Origin: Bacillota bacterium
Lineage (GTDB): Bacteria > Bacillota > Clostridia > Christensenellales > CAG-138
Reading direction: 5' to 3'
NCBI GenBank assembly: GCA_023416175.1
Contig: JAEZIE010000141.1
Coordinates: forward strand, 1 to 6,169
Length of the DNA: 6,169 bases
Within the stretch, counting starts at the first letter, position 1; each line of letters opens with the position of its first letter. Shown here piece after piece: positions 1 to 5,006 of the stretch. Position numbers and translations under genes: made by a program. The notes below the pieces were generated by a model. That model was not told the origin of the DNA and made no database searches. It saw only the letters and a program-made list of their open reading frames with translations.

Positions 1-3000
1 TAACACATCTGTACCAAGTCTGTTCTTGATTTGGGTGGCGACGGCGTTTGTCGCGGGTATCTTTACGCTGCTGTACCGCAAAACCATACGCGTTGCGTCC
101 ATGGCCGGATTCATGGAGGACAGGCAGAGGCAGCAGGTTCTTTTAATCATGTTTGCGGCCTTTATGCTGCGTATGGCATTTTCCTTCATATTTATCGGGC
201 ACAGCACGGATTTGGCCTGCTTTTTAGGCTGGGCGGGAAATATGGTGGAAAATGGCCCATCGGGCTTCTATTTTAGCGGCATGTTTGCGGATTACCCGCC
301 CGGATACATGTATGTGCTTTGGCTGCTTGGCGGTATAGGGAAACTCCTGCAACTGCCGCAGGGCGGCGCGGCCATGGTGTTGATCATCAAGCTTCCCGCC
401 ATTGTGGCGGATCTGTTCTCAGCGTATCTCGTCTACCGTATCGCGCGAAAACTTAGTGTACCCAACAGCCGTGCGATGCTGTTACTGGCGATTATTGCCT
501 TCAATCCTGTGTTCGCGTTCGTTTCAGGCGGCTGGGGGCAGATCGATTCGCTGCTTACCCTGTGCATGTTCGGCGTGCTTTGGCTGTTTATGACAGAGCG
601 CAAAATTGCAGCCGGCGCACTCTTTGGCTTAGCGATTTTGATGAAACCGCAGGCGCTGATGTTCGGGCCGCTTCTTGCCGCAGCATACTTTCTGGAGCTG
701 AACAAGGGAAATTGGAAAAAGCAGCTCTTGCATATGGTGCTTTCGGTAGCCGCAGCGGTCGCGGTCATTTTGCTGCTTGCGCTTCCGTTTGGAAACGGAC
801 AGGGGTTCGGCTGGTTGAAGGAAAAATATTTAGGTACCGCTACTTCCTACCCGTACGCCAGCGTGGAGGCATTCAACCTGTTCGCGCTGATAGGCGGAAA
901 CTGGAGGAGCATAGAAGAAGTCCCGTTCCTCTTCTCCTATGAGGTATGGGGGTATATCGGCATTGCGCTTTCGGTGGCGGCTTCCATATTCCTATACCAT
1001 GCAGGGCGTAAAAAAGGGCAGAAGGGTATCCTTCTGCTTGCAGCGGCATTTCTCATTTGCGCGCTGTTTACCATCGGCCTCTATATGCATGAACGCTACA
1101 TCTTTCCGGCGTTGCTGCTGCTGCTGCTGGCAGGGCTCTATTACAACGACAGGCGTCTTTATATCACGTTCCTGGGGTTCAGCGTTACCGTGCTAATGAA
1201 CGTGCTGTGCGCGTTTGTCATTGTGGACCACCAGGAATTGCGGCAGAGCGGGTATGAAACGCTCACCAGGGTTGGCTCGCTTCTCAACGTGCTGCTGTTT
1301 GCTTACCTGTGCTATGCAGCCTATCATATCGTAATAAAGGGCGACATCAAAAAATCTGCGCTGTTGGATTCCATGAAGGACAAAAAAACAGAGGAACCCA
1401 AACAGCGTACTACTCCTGTACAAAAACTCATTGCGCAGAAGCCCTATGAAAGAAAACTGCGCTTTACGAAAAAAGATCAGCTCTATTGCTGGGGGCTGAC
1501 GCTCCTATACGCGGCCATTGCGCTGTTTAACTTGGGGTCGCTCTTAGCACCCGAAAGTGAATTGATCAGCGAACAGCCCGGGAAAACCGTAACGCTTACG
1601 TTTGACGCGCCGGTTACCATCTCAAAATACTGGATATTCGGCGGCATTGCAGAAGGTACACTGCAGCTCATCGCGGATGACGGCAGCGAAGTTACCTACG
1701 ATCTCCGGTTTGACGAGATGTTCCGTTGGCATGAAGAGGCCGCAAACCTTACAACGAAGTCCCTGCAAGTGGTCAACTATACCGGCAAACTGGCCATTCG
1801 GGAACTTGCGTTCTTTGACGTCTCTGGAAATCTGCTGATCCCCAAAGGCGCGGATACAAGTGCAGCGCTTTTGGTGGACGAGCAGGATACCGTTCCCGAG
1901 CACCCTTCCAGCTTCAATGGCATGTATTTTGACGAGCTGTACCATGCGCGTACAGGTTATGAGCATTTCACGGGCATGGAGCCATATGAAAATACGCACC
2001 CGCCGCTTGGCAAGGTGTTCATCATGGTGGGGATCGCGGTCTTCGGTATGAACCCGTTTGGATGGCGTATCGTAGGTACGCTCTTTGGCATTGGCATGGT
2101 GCCAATATTCTATGCGTTTGGCAAGCGGCTATTTAAAAACTCTGAATATGCGCTGCTGGGTGCTGTTCTATTTGCGTTTGACTTCATGCATTTTACGCAA
2201 ACGCGAATCGCTACCATCGACGTCTACGCCGTGTTTTTTATCCTGCTCATGTACTACTTCATGTACCAGTATTATTGCATGAGCTTTTATACGGACGGAC
2301 TGAAAGCAACACTGAAACCGCTTGGGCTTGCTGGCGTTTTCTTTGCTTTGGGAGCAGCCTCCAAATGGATCTGTATCTACGCGGGCGGCGGCCTTGCGGT
2401 GTTGCTGGTGCTTTCCTTTATAAAGCGCTTCCGCGAATACCGTGCGGCCATGGACTCCAACGATATGGCGCTGATGGGAAAGGCGAAGGGTTTTTGGGAT
2501 AACGTCCTCAAAACCCTGCTGTTCTGCTGTGTATTCTTCATTGTAATCCCTGTCATTGTTTATGTACTTTCCTATTTGCCTTATATGCTCAGTGTAGGGC
2601 AGCACACCCTAAAAGATGTTGGGTATTACCAGAAGTATATGTGGGATTACCACAGTACGCTCGAAGCGACGCATCCGTATCAATCCACCTGGTGGCAATG
2701 GCCATTTACATTCCGGCCCATGTGGTATTTCCAGGGCACAGGCCTCCCGGAGGGACAGTTTGCTACCCTCACCGCTTCGGGAAATCCCGCGGTGTGGTGG
2801 GTGTGCACGGTGGCGACGGTTGCATTGATCGTTAGCCGCGCCATGCGCAGAACAAAAAGCGACCCCGGCATCACCGTCCTGTTTGTGGGGGCCGCGGCGA
2901 ACTTCCTGCCTTGGGTGCTGGTGACGCGTTGCACATTTATTTATCACTTCTTCGCGACCGTTCCGTTTATCGTGTTCTGTGGTGTATTCCTGCTGCAGGA

Positions 3001-3169
3001 CTGGGAGCGGAAGAACCCAAGCATCAAATGGGTGAAGTGGGCGTGGATGGCCGCGGCGGTGGTACTCTTCCTACTGCTGTATCCCGGGCTTTCGGGCTTT
3101 GAGATTCCCGTCGGTTATGCGCAATTCCTCAAATACGTACCCGGCGGCAACCTGATGTATGGAGCGTAA
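1..3169 (+). CDS. Double GT-C glycosyltransferase: mannosyltransferase-like half fused to protein O-mannosyltransferase (PMT/GT39) half, 5' partial
   Basis: Large polytopic membrane enzyme, predicted to move a sugar from a polyprenyl-phosphate donor to an acceptor outside the membrane. The frame is open to the left edge; TTG at 26 lacks a Shine-Dalgarno site, so the true start is probably upstream. Residues are counted from 26. The N-terminal half (1-435) shows Asp62 in the first outside loop, YPPGY (90-94), WGQID (170-174), KPQA (207-210) and HERYIFP (355-361), as in bacterial polyprenol-dependent mannosyltransferases. A Lys-rich, probably cytoplasmic linker follows (437-484). The C-terminal half has a first helix near 485-507, a beta-rich insert (about 510-620), then PMT signatures: Asp636-Glu637, HPPLGK (658-663), Arg727 and Asp732, HPYQSTWWQWP (883-893), and a four-helix end with RCTFIYHFF (968-976). 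Bacterial PMTs usually have one such module, so about 1050 residues is a fusion. No MIR domain is seen. Sugar and acceptor are unknown. The family call is firm; mannose is inferred. Confidence 0.9.
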   Translation, partial: NTSVPSLFLIWVATAFVAGIFTLLYRKTIRVASMAGFMEDRQRQQVLLIMFAAFMLRMAFSFIFIGHSTDLACFLGWAGNMVENGPSGFYFSGMFADYPPGYMYVLWLLGGIGKLLQLPQGGAAMVLIIKLPAIVADLFSAYLVYRIARKLSVPNSRAMLLLAIIAFNPVFAFVSGGWGQIDSLLTLCMFGVLWLFMTERKIAAGALFGLAILMKPQALMFGPLLAAAYFLELNKGNWKKQLLHMVLSVAAAVAVILLLALPFGNGQGFGWLKEKYLGTATSYPYASVEAFNLFALIGGNWRSIEEVPFLFSYEVWGYIGIALSVAASIFLYHAGRKKGQKGILLLAAAFLICALFTIGLYMHERYIFPALLLLLLAGLYYNDRRLYITFLGFSVTVLMNVLCAFVIVDHQELRQSGYETLTRVGSLLNVLLFAYLCYAAYHIVIKGDIKKSALLDSMKDKKTEEPKQRTTPVQKLIAQKPYERKLRFTKKDQLYCWGLTLLYAAIALFNLGSLLAPESELISEQPGKTVTLTFDAPVTISKYWIFGGIAEGTLQLIADDGSEVTYDLRFDEMFRWHEEAANLTTKSLQVVNYTGKLAIRELAFFDVSGNLLIPKGADTSAALLVDEQDTVPEHPSSFNGMYFDELYHARTGYEHFTGMEPYENTHPPLGKVFIMVGIAVFGMNPFGWRIVGTLFGIGMVPIFYAFGKRLFKNSEYALLGAVLFAFDFMHFTQTRIATIDVYAVFFILLMYYFMYQYYCMSFYTDGLKATLKPLGLAGVFFALGAASKWICIYAGGGLAVLLVLSFIKRFREYRAAMDSNDMALMGKAKGFWDNVLKTLLFCCVFFIVIPVIVYVLSYLPYMLSVGQHTLKDVGYYQKYMWDYHSTLEATHPYQSTWWQWPFTFRPMWYFQGTGLPEGQFATLTASGNPAVWWVCTVATVALIVSRAMRRTKSDPGITVLFVGAAANFLPWVLVTRCTFIYHFFATVPFIVFCGVFLLQDWERKNPSIKWVKWAWMAAAVVLFLLLYPGLSGFEIPVGYAQFLKYVPGGNLMYGA
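1115..1129 (+). repeat. Five tandem CTG codons in a Leu-rich transmembrane helix
   Basis: Five CTG triplets follow a TTG and encode part of a run of six leucines (residues 363-368 counted from base 26) in the helix just after the HERYIFP motif. It reads as ordinary membrane-helix coding sequence. It is also a simple triplet repeat that could change length in whole codons. Confidence 0.6.
3161..3164 (+). promoter_or_regulatory. Ribosome binding site that favours the gtrA-like start at 3171
   Basis: GGAG lies six bases before ATG at 3171, inside the last codons of the upstream glycosyltransferase gene. The alternative in-frame ATG at 3159 is preceded only by a weak GGCGG-like stretch, and this GGAG falls within its own second codon. 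The site therefore favours 3171. It also lets ribosomes ending at TAA 3167-3169 restart one base later. Confidence 0.7.
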
Positions 3170-3170
3170 T

Positions 3171-3581
3171 ATGAAGCGGTATTGGGAGCCATTGAAGCAG
3201 TTTTTGAAGTTCAACGTGGTGGGTATCTTAAACACCGCCATCGATCTGCTGGTGTTCGCACTTTTTAACAGCGTGTTTGGCTTTGGGGACGCTTTATCCA
3301 AAACCGTTTCCTATTCCTGCGGCGTATTGAATAGCTATCTGTGGAACAGCAGGTGGACGTTCAAACAGGAGCAAAAGCGTACAAAGAAAGAGTTTTTGCT
3401 GTTTGTCCTCGTCAATCTTATTTCCTACGGGGTATCGCTATTTATTCTGTATGCGTGCAGAACCTGGTTCGGCATTGAGAACGGAACCGTGCGCAACCTT
3501 ATTGCAACGCCGGTCGCCGTGGTTATCAATTTTGTCGGCAACAAGCTGTTCGTGTTCCGAAAGGAGCAAAAAGCGCAATAA
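3171..3581 (+). CDS. GtrA-like family four-helix membrane protein
   Basis: Small integral membrane protein of 136 residues, the usual GtrA family length. Four hydrophobic segments lie near residues 11-34, 42-60, 74-97 and 106-128. Family signatures are KFNVVGILNTAIDLLVFALF (13-32), NSYLWNSRWTF (54-64) and INFVGNKLFVF (119-129), the last two being the repeated Asn...Arg/Lys-aromatic-Phe pattern typical of the family. Both ends are positively charged. GtrA-type proteins are tied to handling or flipping polyprenyl-phosphate sugars for O-antigen, teichoic acid or wall polysaccharide decoration. Placement one base after a gene for a polyprenol-dependent glycosyltransferase suggests it serves the same lipid-linked sugar pool. 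ATG at 3171 is preferred over ATG at 3159 because GGAG is correctly spaced only for 3171; using 3159 would add four residues and overlap the upstream gene by 11 bases. The family is clear. The exact transported or bound substrate is not known. Confidence 0.88.
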   Translation: MKRYWEPLKQFLKFNVVGILNTAIDLLVFALFNSVFGFGDALSKTVSYSCGVLNSYLWNSRWTFKQEQKRTKKEFLLFVLVNLISYGVSLFILYACRTWFGIENGTVRNLIATPVAVVINFVGNKLFVFRKEQKAQ

Positions 3582-3600
3582 ACCTGGCAGATACAATGAA

Positions 3601-3607
3601 GAGGGAG
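3601..3607 (+). promoter_or_regulatory. Ribosome binding site of the secreted protease gene
   Basis: GAGGGAG ends four bases before ATG at 3612, inside a 30-base gap after the gtrA-like stop. It supports ATG 3612, which also gives a well-formed signal peptide. No clear promoter fits in the gap, so read-through transcription from the glycosylation genes is plausible but unproven. Confidence 0.7.
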
Positions 3608-3611
3608 AAAC

Positions 3612-4847
3612 ATGAAAAAGCATGTTTTTGTTGCGGCATTGCTTCTCGGGTTCGTGCTATCTCACATATCATCCACTTTCGCCGCCGTTGGGGAGAAAGC
3701 GGTGGTAGAATGTCTTCCCAATACTGTGTTTGTCTCCGACGTAACAAGAGATTTTTCAACAGAAGAGTTACTTAAAATGGATATGCAGCAAAAAGTAACT
3801 CAAGCCTATAACGAAATTATCAACTCATTTGAACAGACGAGTACAAATATCATTTTTCCTGATGAATACGGCGGCGCGTATAACGATGGAAAAGGCCGAC
3901 TTGTTGTTAAACTAACCAATTTAAGCAGTCCCATCGTATCTCGCTACACAAGAGCTGTGAGTAATCCGGACGTTCTGATTTTCGACAAAGCAGAGTATTC
4001 AAAAAAAGAGCTCGAATCCCTGTGCAAAGATATAATACAATGGTTTCAAGCCAAAGAAATTGATTGGAACCAATGCTACGCCTGCGATGAAACGATCAAA
4101 GCCGTGATCATTGTTCCCGGAGCGGAGTATACTAGGGCCCGTGAGTTTTTACAAAATAAAATCACCTTGCGAAAAGGTGCGCAATTGCCCATTACTGTTA
4201 AGGCTTCCGAGAAGGAGAAGCCCACCGCCGCACTTCGAGGCGGGGCCAGCTTGAGAAAGTCCGGCTCATCCGTATCCACCTTAGCGTTTTGCGGCACCTA
4301 CGATGGTTCGCCTTCGGTAATAACCTGCGGCCACGGCGGCTTGAGCGAAGGAACTAAAGTGTACATAAACAGTTTGACTTCAACAAATATGATTGGAAAA
4401 GTAACATTCCAGCAATACGAATATAATGAAAACGGCGACTTCTCTATAACAAAGATAACTGGAAACCACACGTTAACAAACCTCGTACAATACGCAAGCG
4501 GCGGCAAAGCATATGCTGTAAAGGGCAATTTTAACTTGCCTGCGAAAAACGATATTGTGTATAATTTCGGTAAAAATGGTCATCGGAACAAATGCCAGGT
4601 GATCAATACAAATACGATATTGAATCATGGGTCGGAAGAAGGGACTTTTTATGTTTCAGGAATGGTTCATACCATAATTTTGGAAAGGGAAGCTTCTGGG
4701 GTATTAAGTGGGGATAGCGGCAGCCCCGTCTATAGTCTTTCCAGCAATCAGGCGACGGCCATAGGAATGCTGTCTTCGGGCGGATATAGTACTATGACAT
4801 TTTCTCCACTGCAATGGGCACACGGATTCGCATTGAAAATTAACTAA
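3612..4847 (+). CDS. Secreted trypsin-fold (S1 family) serine protease with propeptide
   Basis: Predicted exported endopeptidase of 411 residues. Residues 1-25 form a signal peptide: Lys2, Lys3, a hydrophobic core (about 5-16), and a likely cut after Ala24 or Ala25. Residues about 26-205 look like a propeptide; FPDEYGGAYNDGKGRLVVKL (82-101) resembles segments I recall from other Firmicute S1 precursors. The catalytic domain (about 218-411) carries a chymotrypsin-type triad in order: His241 in TCGHGG, Asp276 in NGDFSITKI, and Ser369 in SGDSGSPVY. NFGKNG (318-323) resembles the streptogrisin GxTTG region. The Cys usually just after the catalytic His is absent; a Cys lies two residues before it (Cys239) and could pair with Cys227. 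No membrane anchor or sorting signal follows, so it is probably released or wall-associated. Two stops (TAA TAA) end the gene. Parts are AT-rich compared with comM. Substrate and any link to the upstream glycosylation genes are unknown. An inactive homologue is unlikely because the triad is intact. Confidence 0.88.
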   Translation: MKKHVFVAALLLGFVLSHISSTFAAVGEKAVVECLPNTVFVSDVTRDFSTEELLKMDMQQKVTQAYNEIINSFEQTSTNIIFPDEYGGAYNDGKGRLVVKLTNLSSPIVSRYTRAVSNPDVLIFDKAEYSKKELESLCKDIIQWFQAKEIDWNQCYACDETIKAVIIVPGAEYTRAREFLQNKITLRKGAQLPITVKASEKEKPTAALRGGASLRKSGSSVSTLAFCGTYDGSPSVITCGHGGLSEGTKVYINSLTSTNMIGKVTFQQYEYNENGDFSITKITGNHTLTNLVQYASGGKAYAVKGNFNLPAKNDIVYNFGKNGHRNKCQVINTNTILNHGSEEGTFYVSGMVHTIILEREASGVLSGDSGSPVYSLSSNQATAIGMLSSGGYSTMTFSPLQWAHGFALKIN

Positions 4848-5006
4848 TAAAGGGCTGCCGGCTGGCGGCGCGCTACAGGTTAAGGCAACTACAAACGATA
4901 ATGTTGGTATGTATCTTTTTAAGGACTTCGGGAGGAAACAAACCGTCAGGGGTAAAAGCAATAAGCCGCAGGGGGAGAAGGCGCGGCAAAAATAGGGGGT
5001 AGGGGC
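4848..5006 (+). other. G-rich intergenic spacer before comM
   Basis: This 159-base spacer holds no convincing gene, promoter or Rho-independent terminator. A GC-rich piece at 4854-4872 can pair only about four bases and has no T tract. From 4930 on it becomes G-rich on the + strand, with G tracts at 4930-4932, 4949-4952, 4971-4975, 4995-4999 and 5002-5005. Several look like Shine-Dalgarno sites, but only the one at 4994-4999 is spaced for a start codon that leads into a real gene. Confidence 0.6.
4994..4999 (+). promoter_or_regulatory. Ribosome binding site fixing the TTG start of comM
   Basis: AGGGGG lies seven bases before TTG at 5007. In this frame a TAA stands at 4962-4964 and no ATG, GTG or TTG occurs between it and 5007, so this site and this TTG together define the start. 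A second tract, AGGGG at 5001-5005, is too close to the start codon to serve well. Confidence 0.75.

Noticed and set aside
433..768. Long reverse-strand frames within the glycosyltransferase gene, such as 433-768, 1622-1999 and 2168-2605.
   Set aside because: They lie opposite conserved membrane and catalytic segments of the + strand gene and show no domain, ribosome site or independent gene structure.
3502..3530. Promoter-like pair TTGCAA and TATCAA or ATCAAT, 16-17 bases apart, upstream of the protease gene.
   Set aside because: The -10 match is weak and the sequence encodes a conserved part of the GtrA-like protein, which explains it. It remains only a possible internal promoter.
4854..4872. 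GC-rich inverted-repeat-like piece just after the protease stop, considered as a terminator.
   Set aside because: Only about four base pairs can form (GCCG with CGGC) and no T tract follows.
4901..5002. Two overlapping small reading frames in the comM leader: ATG 4901 to TAG 5000-5002 (33 codons) and ATG 4909 to TAG 4993-4995 (28 codons), both very basic.
   Set aside because: Neither has a Shine-Dalgarno site before its ATG, they overlap in different frames, and their Arg/Lys/Gly-rich ends follow simply from the G- and A-rich DNA. No family is recognisable.
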